Assembly: GCA_964036275.1 (NCBI GenBank) | Contig: OZ038434.1 | Span: 30,838,947-30,902,946 of the forward strand | DNA: 64,000 nucleotides | Source: Litoditis marina | Lineage: Eukaryota; Nematoda; Chromadorea; Rhabditida; Rhabditidae | Reading direction: 5' to 3' | Shown here: positions 1 to 26,082 of the stretch, one piece after another | How positions within the stretch are numbered: position 1 is the first letter of the stretch | How the letters are laid out: every line of letters begins with the position of its first letter | Made by a program: the position numbers and the translations under genes | Notes under the pieces: generated by a model | Seen by the model: the letters and a program-made list of their open reading frames with translations, nothing else | Told to the model about the DNA's origin: nothing | Database searches by the model: none

Positions 1-438
1 TTCGTTTTTGGAATTCATGTAATATATCGTGGTTGTCGTCGCGGAATTATGTGGAGGCAATCAATTTGTAGCGGCGCTCCCGTCTCTCCGGGCCAGACGA
101 CGAGAGCACCGCGAGACAGTGCGAGGGCCACGAGGTGCAGACGCCAAACGAAGCGAGAGAGTATGGGGAGCAGGAGGCGCAGACGCAACGCGCGCGGCGA
201 GAGACTGCCGAGGGCGGCGGCGAAGCATAAATGAAAGCGCGCTTAGTCGGGCGGAGGTCCCTCGATGATGTCATTTCTCTTTCTCAGCTGTTTCTATGTC
301 TCTCTCTCTTTTACTCTCTCTCTCTCCTTCTCTCTCCCTCTCTCTCTCTCTCGATGATGTCATTCTTTCTTCTCAGCTGATTCGGTCCGGAATTACGGTC
401 GAAGCAGCAGACTACAGACCACAAAGTTTCCTCGTTGT

Positions 439-578
439 TCATACTAGAATTCAATTGCACACTTACGTGGAACGTGTTAAACACAGCAGAACTTGGATAC
501 GTGCAATGACAAAGTGCACGATTCCTCATTAGAACGCTACTTCACGTGAGTATTCTATTCAATTGATTTCTGGTATAG
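439..578. mobile_element. TIR element with CACGTG ends, copy 1
   Basis: About 140 bp. Imperfect inverted ends read ATACTAGAATTCAATTG and its complement, with an inner TGCAATGACAAAGTGCAC core. Other copies: 1988-2120, 6287-6407, 22996-23129. Confidence 0.65.
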
Positions 579-1537
579 TTCCGGTCATCCTCACTTTGAC
601 TTGGCAGCGTACCAATGAACAGTCCAGGCAATTTTTCACCAGCTTGTAGTTTTTCAAACAACTGCAAATCTATGTCAGCGGTTGTTCAGTTTCATAAGAA
701 AACGTGAACAAAAAAATGTCTTCAGAATACTCATTTTTTTCTATAAGAAATAAGCATCCAAAAATCTTGGCACGATGCCAATGGGCCTCAGTGGGAATGA
801 AACGAACTAATATAGGAAACGTGAAGAATACTATGCGCTCTTTTATTATGCTTATAACTGTTAATGTATTTAACATGTTTCTTTTTCCTATGAATTATAC
901 TAGTTGTAACCACGTTTTGTTTCTCATTGTTATCATTCAAGCTTCCGTAAACAAAACCTTTTTAGTTCTAAATAGTCTTCAGTTCTAACTTTCCTCGTTT
1001 CATACCTCTGTATACCATATGAGAAAGCTGCTTATTTATTAACTGGGTAATCACAACTTAATTGCGACTGATGAACGAAGCTCATTCGCTACACGATTTT
1101 AATTTTAGCATAAACTTGTGAAAATTGTAATTGGTACTGCAAGATCGTAGATTTCACTATTCTGTCTTTCTCTCTTTCTCTTTCTATTTCTCTCTCTCTC
1201 TCTCCCTTTTGTTCAGATGTTTCCATTTCTTTCCATTTCTCTCGCTCTTTTTTTTATTATATTTCTCACTCGAGTGTGAAACTCTGAAACGACCTTCACA
1301 CCATAGCGACCTCTACACTTGAGTTAGAGTTTTCGATTTTTGCACTTTTGATTTCGGAATATTGCACGCATTAGCCTTTAACTCCTGAAGAAGTTACCGC
1401 TAGTTTTGGCAATGATTGTAATTCGTTATCATAACCTTAAAATAGCACCATTTCCATACACTTTCTATATTGAGGATGTTGTTTATTCAGCTGTGTTTCT
1501 GATTGGGCAAGGACATTCCGTTTTTATCTTCCTCTTG

Positions 1538-1582
<45 letters not shown>

Positions 1583-1987
1583 ACTCTCTTCCTTTCTCTC
1601 TTTTTTTTCTCTCTCTCTTCCCTCTTTTTGTTTTTTCTCCCCCTCTCTCTTTTTCTCTTTTTGGTCACAAACCTATTTCAAGTGAACACCAATTCTTTCA
1701 AGGATAACACATCTAAAATTCAAGTATACAGTAGGTTCTTCTTTTCTATCAGACGTCGACAAGGAATTTACAATATTGAAACTGCAAAAGTTACTGTCGA
1801 TATCAAAAAAAAACTAAGCTGACAAATAGAAAAGAACATGCATTAAATTGAATAAAACTTTAGAACTGACACTTTACTAACTTTCTCTAACTTTCTGAAC
1901 CAAATAATTGGTTTAGAACGAGATCAGGAAAACGTTATAATTAGACGACGTAGTCTTGTATTTCTCACGCAGCATAGCCCCATCTCC

Positions 1988-2120
1988 TATATACTAAGAG
2001 TGAATAGAATAGTCACGTGAAATAAGCATTCCGATGAGAAAACGTGCACTCTGTTATTGCACGTTTCTGAGTTATGCTGTGTTTAACATGTTTCACGTGA
2101 CTGTGCAATTTACCTACAGT
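1988..2120. mobile_element. TIR element with CACGTG ends, copy 2 (reverse)
   Basis: Same family in opposite orientation, with AGTCACGTGA near both ends. Its right end is interrupted by hAT-like MITE copy A, so it is the older insertion. Confidence 0.6.
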
Positions 2121-2126
2121 AAATGT

Positions 2127-2359
2127 TAGGGTTGTTAAAGTTGAACTCGAAACTCGACTCGACTCGAAAAAACTCGAAAATTTTCGAGTTGAGTCGAACT
2201 CGAAACTCGAAAACTCGAAATATCTCAAAACTCGAAAACTCGAAAACTCGAAATTTTTCAAAACTCGAAAACTCGATAACTCGAAAAGTCGAAAACTCGA
2301 AATTCCCCAAAACTCGAAAACTCGAAAACTCGAAATTTTGAACTCGATTAACAACCCTA
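2127..2359. mobile_element. hAT-like MITE, copy A (AACTCGAAA type)
   Basis: 233 bp from TAGGGTTGTTAA to its complement CAACCCTA, body made of AACTCGAAA-like repeats. Flanked by GTAAATGT (2119-2126) and GTGAATGT (2360-2367), an 8-bp target duplication with one mismatch. Inserted at the end of another small element (1988-2120). An 8-bp duplication with short inverted ends is the hAT signature. Confidence 0.85.
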
Positions 2360-2842
2360 GTGAATGTTGTCATATACGGTTGTGTTTGTAGTTTGATCCC
2401 CTCGATTTCCGGTCAAAATTCGAAAAAATTGGCGCGTTTCGAGATCAAAGAACAACTTAGATTCGGTCACTCCACTGGAATCAGTGCAATTTTCTTTACA
2501 ACAAAACAAAAACATTGTAATTTCCCAACATTTGCCAGAAATTGGATTCACTGTATAGGGCACAAACTCAAAAAACAATTGAACTTTAGAAACTCAAATT
2601 TTTCTTTTTTCTTATTGAAAATTGACCCATATTTCTGTTTTCATGACAAAAGCAATTGTTTTGCTACATAATTTATTGTTTTGCTTCAGCGACTTCAGCG
2701 TTTTTGAGTGATGTCACTGTTTTTGTTTTTTGCCCTGCCAGCTCCACTCTGCATTGAACAACATCACTTTTTTTATATTCGACGCAAAACACTCACATGA
2801 TGTAAACCTGGTTGTTTCCCTTGGTTAATGTCATATACACAC

Positions 2843-3055
2843 GACCCCTATATCTAACCGGTGGTTTTTGATAACCTAATCGGTGTTTAGTAACCATTTT
2901 TCAGTTTTTCCAAGAGGGAACCGATAGGTAGCCTGAAAATAAATTTCGGTTACCGTACAAAAGGTGACTTTTTTACAGTTCAGGTTACGAACCGATTAAT
3001 TACTGAGGTTGCCTGAAAGATGGTTACCAGAAACCCGCTTGGATATGGAATTCAC
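2843..3055. mobile_element. ACCGGTT-rich TIR element, diverged copy
   Basis: Multiple GGTTACC/ACCGATT motifs in both orientations. Related to 32976-33233 and 62647-62907. Confidence 0.55.
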
Positions 3056-3217
3056 CCTGCTTTTTTATTCTACGCAAAAACTCCCTATAGGAAGGAAGTC
3101 ACCGAATCTTCGCTGTCGTTTGATCTGGCGGCTATGAACCGAAAATCGACGGGATGAAACTACAAACCCAGCGGAATGGGGCAACATACACTTTATATGC
3201 TTGCTCTCTGAGAAACT

Positions 3218-3284
3218 ATTGACCATGGCAAACCCAAAATGTTGAAGCACCGCCCACATTTTTGGGTTTGCCATGGTCAAATCG
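3218..3284. repeat. Hairpin with arms TTGACCATGGCAAACCCAAAA
   Basis: The arm ATTGACCATGGCAAACCCAA and its inverse TTGGGTTTGCCATGGTCAAA surround a loop of about 20 nt with CACCGCCC. A small MITE is most likely. Confidence 0.65.
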
Positions 3285-3746
3285 GAAGTTTGGAAATGTC
3301 ATGGTCAAAAAGTACACATCTAATGCTCAAAACCAAGAAAACAATAGTTAAGATCACTCCAAACGGTTTTCAGAGCTAGCAAAAACGATTGCTGTGAACT
3401 CATTACTTCTCGAAAAGTTATATAAAAAATAGCTGAGCAAAACTCCCGTTGATGAGATCAATCAAAGTTGAAAAGAGCGACCCCCTACAGGTGTAAACCT
3501 TGTTGTTCGCCATGTTTGATGTCATATCGTCGCCCTGTTACGTTGTGAATCGTTTCTGCTGTGTAGTGCGAATTTAGAGTGTGTAGGTCGTTTTGGAAAT
3601 ATGTGAATACAATTGAAACGTTTGTCCCATTTTGATTCGACGGCTACATATTTATGAAAACAGTGATAGTGTAGTGGATAGCGCGCTCGCATTTCGTTGT
3701 GCAGGCCACAAGTCCGATTCTACCCCAGGACAGTTTCATAGAGGCT

Positions 3747-3942
3747 GTATAGTCGTTGCCAACGGAAGAGCGAAAGGGTACTGTATAGCTCACGTGTCGC
3801 TGTGTACATCCACATGTCTTCGATTCCAAAATTTGCCCGTTATGTGCCCTAATAGCGCGGCGGTTAGCGCCTCGTTACGAATATTTTGCTCGCAGGTTCG
3901 GTTACGGCGAGAGACAGACATTTATAATTTTGGCACCAGTAT
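3747..3942 (+). mobile_element. tRNA-derived element bounded by ACTATAGT, diverged copy
   Basis: About 195 bp: GTCGTTGCCAACGGAA head, CTGTGTACATCCACATGTC middle, then a tRNA-like part with a box A-like TAGCGCGGCGGTTAGCGC and a box B-like GCAGGTTCGGTTACGG, and a GGCACCAGTAT tail. A second, unrelated tRNA-like stretch (3666-3725) lies just upstream. Confidence 0.65.
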
Positions 3943-4405
3943 ATTACGGTTCACGTCGGCACGGTCATCCACTTTTGCGTTTCTCCATTCGCGGAACTGA
4001 AAAACGAAGAAATAGTGTTGTTTTGAAGAGACGCAGGTTGGGTTAGAAATGCCGGAATGCTATCAACACGCGCTCTAATCAACAAGGTGACCGGATATTT
4101 CGGCTCTAAACTAACTAGGGTTGGTGTAACCGAACTAGAAATGCGACAAATAGATCGTTTTTATTTTGCAAACACTGACTTTCCCCAAAATTGGAAGTCG
4201 ATTTACTTAAGTCTTAAAGTTGCTAATTTTGTGTCACTCTGCTACGATGAATGAACTTTGACTTTTGATTTATCTCTTGCTCAACTAAACTGATAAATGA
4301 CGCATAAGTTGGTGCGTAGCAGCTTAAAGTTTGTACAAAACATAAGTTGTTCGGCATATATGTGGGCGCAAAAGATGCTAACAGACAGGATGGGCAGGTT
4401 GGGTG

Positions 4406-4705
4406 CATCTATCTCTCTCTCTCTCTCTCTCCCTCTTTTCATCTCGTCACTCGCTCCATCTCATTCTTTTCGCCTCTCTTTCTTTCTCTCTATCAATATT
4501 GCTCTTTCTCTTCCTTTCTCTTGTTCTCCCTACCTCTCTCTCCCTGTTCCCCTTTTCTATCGCTCCCTCCTCTTTCTCTCTCTCATTTCCCTTTCTCTCT
4601 AGTCATCTCTTCCCTCTGTCGTTCTCGCTCTTCCTCTCCCCTCTCTCTGTAGCCTTCCCTCCCTCCCTCTCTCCCTCCCTCTCTCCCTCCCTCTCTCTCT
4701 CTCTT
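4406..4705. repeat. CT-rich low-complexity tract
   Basis: About 300 bp of CTCTCTCT and CTCCCTCC-like units; the open frames here are artefacts. Confidence 0.9.
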
Positions 4706-5310
4706 TTACTTGCAACGGGCGCTATCGATTCATCCCAACACGGGCATGTGCAGCCTACTTGCATTCTGCTCAACTCTTCTATTATTTTCACCATTTCCCA
4801 GAACCAAATGTAACTTTTATTTAAAACAAACCATACCCCAATCCATTCTTACATACCCAAACATGCTGAAAACTATCTCTGCGTCTCTCTTTTCAGCTGA
4901 TCTCTCCTCTTCTCTAACCGTTTACAGGCAGATGGCTGGTATACTGGTAGGCTGCGCGTTCAAACGTTTTACGTCACAACCGAATAGAAATGAACTAATG
5001 CTAAAAACATGCGTATTGATTGAAAAAAAACGCATTAAACAACTTCTCAAGTGGTCAAAAAAGTTGTGGGAAGGTTGTTGACAAAGCCTAGGTTCATTGC
5101 TATAGTGCTCACATTTCCCAACTGGACTCGTTGGCAGCGTGCCAAATACTTTTGAAGACTTTAACTTAGAGAGAACATATGGTTTACGGAAAATTTCAGT
5201 GAATACGAATTATAACCAAGGGGAAGAACCCGTCACATGAATTTTGTATTGTTCTGAAATATTTCAACATGTTCAAAAACTGCCTTGAAATTTCATTGGC
5301 AAGCTGCCCA

Positions 5311-5505
5311 AGTCCAGTTGGGAAATGCTCAAAAAATTCCCAGCCACTTTTATTGGCTGAGCGAGAGAGTGTGCAGGTCAGAGAGACTCAGATGTCTGCG
5401 GCCTCATTGACCTGTACACTCTCTCGCTTTTGTAACTGGCCAATCGAAGAAAATTGGCGCCAATCCGCCAATCGTTCTGAGTGTGCAAACTATATGTAGA
5501 AGGAA
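5311..5505. mobile_element. Foldback family with GCGAGAGAGTGTGCAGGTC arms
   Basis: Arms GCGAGAGAGTGTGCAGGTC and GACCTGTACACTCTCTCGC surround TCTGCGGCC; outer parts TTGGCTGAG and CAATCG also pair in part. Other copies lie at 7012-7110, 24768-24895, 25650-25806 (opposite orientation) and, diverged, 47108-47270. Confidence 0.7.
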
Positions 5506-6286
5506 AAGGTTATCGAGACATTTTAGGTGTACGTGATACCATCAGCAACAAACTACACACTACAACATACGAACAACGATTCTGAAACATCTTTTTTTAT
5601 TTCGGTAAAAAAACACCTTAGAGTCTAAGTTCAATATTAACACCAATCAGAAATGTTGCTGATGATCAGAATTTCACATTTACACAGATTTATCTTAATC
5701 ATAACTGCGTAAAACTTTTTATCTGCAGTTTTTGACTTGAAAAGTCATTTTTGATGCCGAACAGTCAAGCATAGAGAGAAATTTTGGAAAAATCTATTTT
5801 ATCTTAGTTGCTCTGTTTCTTTTCGTTATTTTTCGAAAAACCGAGCTTCATTCACAATCTTCATAACGCATATTTTTCTACGCAGGCACTCGTTCCCAAT
5901 ACTAATGAATACTGACTCTATCTCGTTTCTTCCTCGCCTCTCTTTTCTCCCTTCTGCTTTTTCTGGTTTTCTCTATTTATCCGTTATTTTTCATTCTTCT
6001 CCTTTCAGATTTCCTTATGTATTCATCATGATAGCCTTGTAGCAGTAGAACAGTAGACCAGGTAAATATTTATTTTAATTATTTTCAAAACATCTCAAAA
6101 TATATACAATACATCATAGACCGTGACATACATGTGTTGATTATCGCATTATTCTATAATTGGTTTATGCACTTAAATTCCCACGGGAAGTTAGACCTTG
6201 AAATCTAGAACAAAACTTCTGAACACATTTCAATCATGTATTTCGCTATTATGAGAAGGTCGTCAACAAATGTGGGTAACTTTTAA

Positions 6287-6407
6287 TATACTTTTAGTCA
6301 ATTGCACAGTCACGTAAAACATGTTGAACACAGCAGAAGTCAGAAACGTGTACGATTCCTTATTAGTATGCTAACTTTCCGTGACTATTCAATTTACTTC
6401 TAGTATA
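6287..6407. mobile_element. TIR element with CACGTG ends, copy 3
   Basis: About 120 bp, with CACAGTCACGTAAAACATG near the left end and TGACTATTCAATTTACT near the right end. Confidence 0.6.
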
Positions 6408-7261
6408 TAAGTAAATTGGAAAATCCTAAGTAATCGTTAACAAATATTACCTTAATATCATAATAAGACCCTGATGTGTTTGTAGTTTGGTCTCGTCGCT
6501 TTCGATCGAGAAATGTTATAGTTCACACCATTCCTACTGAGACTCCTACAGTAACTAACTTCCCGGGAGCTGTTGTGAAGCTGAAAATATTGTTCATCAG
6601 AAATCCGCTCGTACATTCATTGTAAATGAGGACGAGAATGAGGTTCGAAAATCCGGTACCTTTCCGATCACAAGTGCGGGAGGAAAACGACTTAGAAGTT
6701 TCGAAATCCTACTGTAGGAGTCTCAGTAGGAATGAAAAAGACTATATATGTTTCGACAAGATCAAACTACAACACAGAGTTGGTCACTCATTCACACTTT
6801 CTCTCTCTCTCATCTACTGGCCGGAAATCAATTATATTTGAGACGGCGAACGTGAAAAAATCGAAAAAGTGGAGACGTATTAAAAAACTATCAAATATTC
6901 GAGAGTTACAATCAGTAGAAAGAAGAAAAAACATAGAAAACTATCAAGAAGTTTGCAGAGTTACAATCGAAAAAATTAACGGAAATTTGATGCAATTAGC
7001 AATCTACAAAAGCGAGACATAGGGTGGGTCAATAAGGATATCTGCGTCTCTATGACCTGCACACTCTCTCATCGAGGGCGCTACAAAAGTTGCTGGCTAA
7101 TTGGCAGGGAAATGCCTGATCATATTTATCATTAAGATACTAAGTACGAAATGAACATTATTAGTTTTCAACTTTATTAAGATTTAAATTGAAGAAAATA
7201 CAAAAAATAGTAATCGAAACATCACAATATAAGCATAATCATCCGGTCGTTTGCTGTCTTT

Positions 7262-7473
7262 TTTGGGATTCAACGTTATAGTCGTAATTTTCCCCATAAA
7301 GATAGCTGAGGGTCCGATTGATTGACCGATGCGGGGCGAGCGGTCGTTGATTACTTGCCAGCAGTTGAGAGAGTGTGTAGATCAATGATACGCAGACTAG
7401 CTGGCCGCTCGCCAAACCCCGCCCCTTACAAAATCGATGGTACGGTGTCCACAACGGTTTGACAAATCCTATA
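7262..7473. repeat. Dispersed repeat directly before DGK exon 1 (pair member)
   Basis: About 200 bp that match 26684-26890 in inverted orientation, including CCGCTCGCCAAACCCCGCCC, ATCGATGGTACGGTGTCCAC and AACGGTTTGACAAATCCTAT. It ends 12 bp before the start codon at 7486. Confidence 0.75.
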
Positions 7474-7485
7474 CTCTGTCTTCAG

Positions 7486-21518
<14,033 letters not shown>

Positions 21519-21684
21519 CGCTTCTGTTCGCTCTGCGTCTCTGACCAGCTCTCTCGTTCTCTGTTTCTCTGACTCTCGCCCTCTACCTAAGTTTTTGAGT
21601 GAATCCTCTCTCTGACTTCATTATCTCCTCTAGCTATACTATAAGCAAATGTATTGTGGAACGTGAAAAACGTGAAAAAAAGAA

Positions 21685-21690
21685 AATAAA
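21685..21690 (+). promoter_or_regulatory. Poly(A) signal, DGK short isoform
   Basis: AATAAA about 170 nt after the stop of terminal exon A, in an A-rich context. Confidence 0.55.
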
Positions 21691-22995
21691 GAGTTTTATC
21701 TAAGCTTTCGCGTGACAATGCATTTGACCTCTAGTATACTGTACATATAACTCTCGTTGGTCTAGTTCAATTAGCCAACAGTGTCTCTGTTCTCTGGTAC
21801 TTACTACGTAAGAAACGCTAGTCTTGTTCTGGCCCAGCCCCCCGAAAACCGTGCACCATCGCGTGACACGCCCCTAGAAACGTGCAACATCGGCTCTTAT
21901 ATTCAACAGCATAACAGTCACTTGGTATAATAATTTATCACTAATCAAACGAATTGTGTTCATTTTGATGTAACCTTTTGTGTCACTTTAACTTATTTTT
22001 ATTTCAAATACAATTATTGATTTTTTTATTGTTGCAACCAGATTCCGCAACAGTTTCATTACAGTATGCACGAAGATTATTATGTTTCTCTAACGATCTG
22101 CACCCTCTACCCAATACTCACTCTCTTATTCTAGGATGATTCAATATTACTTTGCATTATAAGATAATGTTTTGTATTGTATTCTGGGTTGTACCGAATG
22201 AGGCAACCGGTGAGCTAACCGTATTTTGTGTAAGTGTCAGGTTTATAGTCTCTTCCATCTTTTCTGACACACCTACAGTATCACTACGAAAATTTCAAGT
22301 TCCGTATTAGTTTTCGAACTTTCAGAAGTATTTTGACAAATTCGAATTTGCTCTCAATTCAGTCATTGCTAGATTCAAATGTCTACTGTAGGACTCAAGA
22401 TAGGAATGATATAGACCATACATGAGATCTCTCCTAAATTTTGGTCTACGAATTCAATATCGTTGGCCACACGGTTCTCATTACCGTATCTCGGACACAA
22501 CTGCCAGGAGTTAGGTGGAGCAGGGGGCGTGGCATAGTTTCACACCGCGATAGAATACCAAGTTTGGCCACGCCCCTTTCCTCTCCAACTCGCGTTTGGC
22601 CGGAGTTCGCCGTCGCAGCACGGTTGCACGATTGATATTTTATATATTGCTTTATCGCGGTTTTGTCTTTCTATTGTCCAATTCGAATTTGCGATTTTCG
22701 CGCGCGTTTTCTAGTCTTTGTGAATTTTTCGTTTCCTTTGAGTAAAAACAGAGTGTAATAATATATTTTGTGAATAGTGCTGAATGAGTGTATTGTGAAT
22801 GTTTTCAAAATGGTTCGGCCAGAATAAATGATATTTTATTGTATCGTTGAGAGGCAAAATGTCTGAATACATGGTCAAAAATAGCGATCCTGTACGAAAG
22901 GTGTATCATAGTTTTGCTGTGTACTATTCTCAAAGGAGTAGCTAAAAAGTGTTTTTTTAGCGTTCAGAAGAGTACATGTTTCAAAAGCCATGGCT

Positions 22996-23129
22996 TATAC
23001 TGTTAGTTAATTGCACAGTCACGTGAAACTTGTTGAACACAGCAGAATTCAGAAACGTACAATGACAAAGTGCACGATGCCTCATTAAAATCTTCACTTT
23101 ACGTGACTATTCAATTTACTCCTAGTATA
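22996..23129. mobile_element. TIR element with CACGTG ends, copy 4, DGK intron
   Basis: The best preserved copy, 134 bp. Its left end TATACTGTTAGTTAATTGC and right end pair as inverted repeats of about 30 bp. It lies between the alternative C-terminal exons of the kinase. Confidence 0.65.
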
Positions 23130-23314
23130 GTTGTAACTCAATCGGTATACACCGGAGTATTTTAATAAAGCGACTAAAACGCAGAGAGGTTGATCTACAT
23201 TGACAGACGATCGAGCGATTACGCCCAAACAAATAATATAACACACAAGATGCACTTTATGATGTGTCTGGAGATCGCCGTACTCGAATTATGCGTAGAA
23301 GATATACGGAGAAT

Positions 23315-23452
23315 TCAGTTCGCAAAATAGTATATGTTTTGAGGAGACGCAGGCTGTAACACTGCCGCCACAACAGCCTGCGTCTCCTCAAGACATGTAC
23401 TATTTCGCGACCCGGCCGCGACCGTCTACTTAATTCTCCGTGTATGGCAAGT
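23315..23452. repeat. Long near-perfect palindrome, related core
   Basis: Arms run from ACGGAGAATTCAGT to ACTTAATTCTCCGT with an inner pair TTTTGAGGAGACGCAGGCTG / CAGCCTGCGTCTCCTCAA around a loop of about 15 nt. Related in its GGAGACGCAGG core to the foldback family above. Confidence 0.7.
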
Positions 23453-23576
23453 TATGACGTACCAGGAATGTTTTCAAATGAGTGATTTCTATAGTCAACA
23501 CCGTGTTTCACCCACAATATTAGAAATATTTCAAAATATTGATCGAGTATTGATTCATTTATTGACTGATATTTAG

Positions 23577-25100
23577 GCGCAGATGCTGTGGAAACCTATA
23601 CGCGGCCGCGATGGGCGGAGCCTAAATAAGTCGTCGCGCCAAACGGCGCCATTGGCATGCCCCGAGATGGATGAAGAAGCCCATCACAGGTGAAAACTGC
23701 ATACTCGAATTATCGAGGTCGGACGATTATGTGGACCAATCCCGACGTATCGGTCCTTGAAACTGCAAATACATAATCGTCCATTTTTAAGACTCTGGGA
23801 ATAAAGATAAATGAGTAGTGAAGGTATCTTTCGACATTGAACCTGCGTTATCTTACCGAAACGAACTGATAATTTTCATCATATATCAATAGTAATGTAG
23901 TAATTTAATATGATAATTATATGTATTTTTTATAAGTATGATTAAACTTCTACTAAGGCGTTAACAGTATACAATTGAGCACTCAGATGTTTTTCTATGA
24001 ATGTTGGTTAGGCTCACTTCAACGCGTAACAGTGCGTAACAGTAAATGTGCGCGTAACAGGGCAAACGTACCCTTTTCTTTTCAACTTTTCTCTCCATTT
24101 ATCATTTTGGAGTACCACATATTAGGTGGAAATTCACGTGTTCAACCGCGAATAAGTTCTATTCTATTCTACAGGGTTCGCCCTATCGACGCAAAACTAC
24201 ACTGTGGTTCTTACTTCAATTCTGTCGCTTTTTGCTCGAAACTTGTATACAGTCTGTTCCACCCATTTATAACCCTCTACAGTAATCTCATCGAATTTCC
24301 AGGTTAAAGTTTGGTATATTGGCGTTTCTGGGTTCTTTCAAGTTTTGGTAGTATCTTCTGCACGTTTACTGCTACAAACTCTGAACGTTTGAAACCAACA
24401 TAATAAACCATTCATTAGAAAAACCTTTCTGAATATCTGACGGATTACTGTAGAAGGACATTGATTGGTGAAACGGACTATATACTTGTACGTGCGCCGA
24501 CATCAAACTATAACAAAGTTTAGTCACTCCATTTAATCAATGTTGATTATTTCAGTCACGGTTTGGGTAAAAGCCTTGGACGACGACTCGGAAAAAGTTT
24601 GGGAAGGTGAGTTATTGACGGAACGGAAACTTTTGTTTGGATAACATTTCAATATCACGTTTTCTGCTCGTTACGCAACTGAATGTGAAAATCAATCAAC
24701 GTTTGTCAAAGTCCAAAAAAGCATCATAGAAGCCTCAGAACGATGGGGGGGGGGGGGCAGTTTTCTGCGATTAGCAAACTACAAAAGCGAGAGAGCATGG
24801 GGGTCAATGAGATCGCAGACATCTGCGTCTCTCTGACCTGCACACTCTCTCGTCGAGGAAGCTACAAAAGAAGCTTTCTGATTGGTACGGAATCGTGTGC
24901 GTAATGTAGAAGGGAATCAGTGAATATTGTAAACAGTGAACAAGCGATGTTCTAAAACTGAAAATGAAGAATATTGTTCCAGATTCGAAAAGCGTCGTCA
25001 CTCGCTGGGGCGCGAGAAGAAGAAGTCGGTCGTAATTTCGAAAGATCATCATTCGGCCGTTGAATTTACCGACAATTCCACAAATTCCAACGAAGTGTAG
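23577..25100 (+). CDS. dgk-1: DGK theta alternative C-terminal exons B1-B3
   Basis: Three exons, 23577-23689, 24556-24606 and 24983-25100, join phase-perfectly (2, 2, stop). The first starts AQMLWKPIRGRD behind a TTTAG acceptor, so it begins with the same residues and phase as exon A at 21336 and would splice to exon 24 in its place. The tail contains two related glycine/basic repeats (HGLGKSLGRR, LGKSLGR), then KRRHSLGREKKK, and ends FTDNSTNSNEV-stop. The resulting isoform would be about 980 residues. I infer mutually exclusive 3' ends; no expression evidence is available. Confidence 0.75.
24768..24895. mobile_element. Foldback family with GAGAGTGTGCAGGTC arms, DGK intron copy
   Basis: Contains CTACAAAAGCGAGAGAGCAT, GCAGACATCTGCGTCTCT and CCTGCACACTCTCTCG. 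Lies between alternative exons B2 and B3. Confidence 0.6.
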
Positions 25101-25529
25101 CATAAGAAGAGAGGCGTGACCTAAATTATGGCAAACGTTTGAAGGGGAATATTATGCTGTCATCTCTTGTATCATTACACTACATGGGACCTGAATTCCG
25201 AAAAACTTCGCGCAAATTAGTTTTGGTGTGATGTCAAATACACTTCTAGTGATGAGAATGGTGAAAACTGTTTTCTTCACATTTCAAGTGATAGTTTCAC
25301 AACCGATTTGATTATTTTTATTTGAACTCAACTATTTTGCCTTGATTGGCAGAATTCGAGTTTTTGTTCAGTTTGTTGTTAATTTATTTATTTCCTAGTT
25401 TCACTTGATTCTCTGTTTCACATTCCTTAATTCAAAAATAGTCCGGTTCTATTTGTATTGTACTCTTTTCTGAGAGGTGTTTGTCTTCTTCTTGTATTGT
25501 AGTTTTGAAGCAGTCATAGCAAGGTGTGG

Positions 25530-25535
25530 AATAAA
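25530..25535 (+). promoter_or_regulatory. Candidate poly(A) signal, DGK long isoform
   Basis: AATAAA about 430 nt after the stop at 25100, before the convergent RING gene's 3' end. Confidence 0.35.
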
Positions 25536-25649
25536 TATGAAAGACTTGCTACTTTACTCTTTTTTCGACTTGTCAAATGAGAAACATTCCGGGAGAAGAG
25601 TGAACAACCGCACAATTATTGTTCAGCTGCCTGAAAGTTTTCCTACTCA

Positions 25650-25806
25650 GAACGATTGGCGCCAATTTTCTTCGATTGGCCAGCTACAAAAGCGAGAGAG
25701 TGTGAAGGTCAATGAGGCCGCAGACATCTGGGTCTCTCTGACCTGCACACTCTCTTGCTCAGCCAATAAAAAAAGTGGCTGGCCAATTGGCTGGGAATTG
25801 TCCGAG
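25650..25806. mobile_element. Foldback family with GAGAGTGTGCAGGTC arms, 3' of DGK
   Basis: A well-preserved copy in reverse orientation to 5311-5505, sharing TTTTCTTCGATTGGCCAGC and CAATTGGCTGGGAATT flanks. Confidence 0.65.
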
Positions 25807-25951
25807 TAAACTCCAACAAGGTGATGTTGGGTTCCGCCATTTTCTTGGCACCCTTCCAAAGTCTCAGTGGGAATGTCGTGAGCTATATTCACAAACGTTT
25901 TGTATAGTATGTATTTCATCTTGCACCGATAAAAGTCCTGCATGAATAATT

Positions 25952-25957
25952 TTTATT
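25952..25957 (-). promoter_or_regulatory. Candidate poly(A) signal, RING gene
   Basis: TTTATT on the plus strand reads AATAAA on the minus strand, about 126 nt after the stop codon at 26083. Confidence 0.5.
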
Positions 25958-26082
25958 GCAAAAGATGTACAGGAAGAAACATATTACTATAAAGATGGCA
26001 GCACGGCAAATTCTAGAATAATCGGGCAAGTCTCGGTCAAATTGGGCAAGGTTCGGGCAGTTGTGGGGCGAAATCGGGCGAA

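Larger units (their letters stand above)
1..7485. other. 5' region with no recognisable gene
   Basis: Positions 1-290 are GC-rich and could be a promoter or 5' UTR, but nothing identifies them. CT-rich tracts lie at 296-352, 1150-1265, 1540-1670 and 4406-4700. The remainder is mostly small repeat elements annotated separately. Some of it may be the kinase promoter or hold untranslated upstream exons. Confidence 0.5.

Noticed and set aside
29..274. Arginine-rich open frames in the GC-rich left edge
   Set aside because: Overlapping frames on both strands, no domain, composition effect of GC-rich DNA; could be a promoter or UTR.
2013..2373. Open frames rich in SSFRVFEF
   Set aside because: Translation of the AACTCGAAA repeat of the hAT-like MITE.
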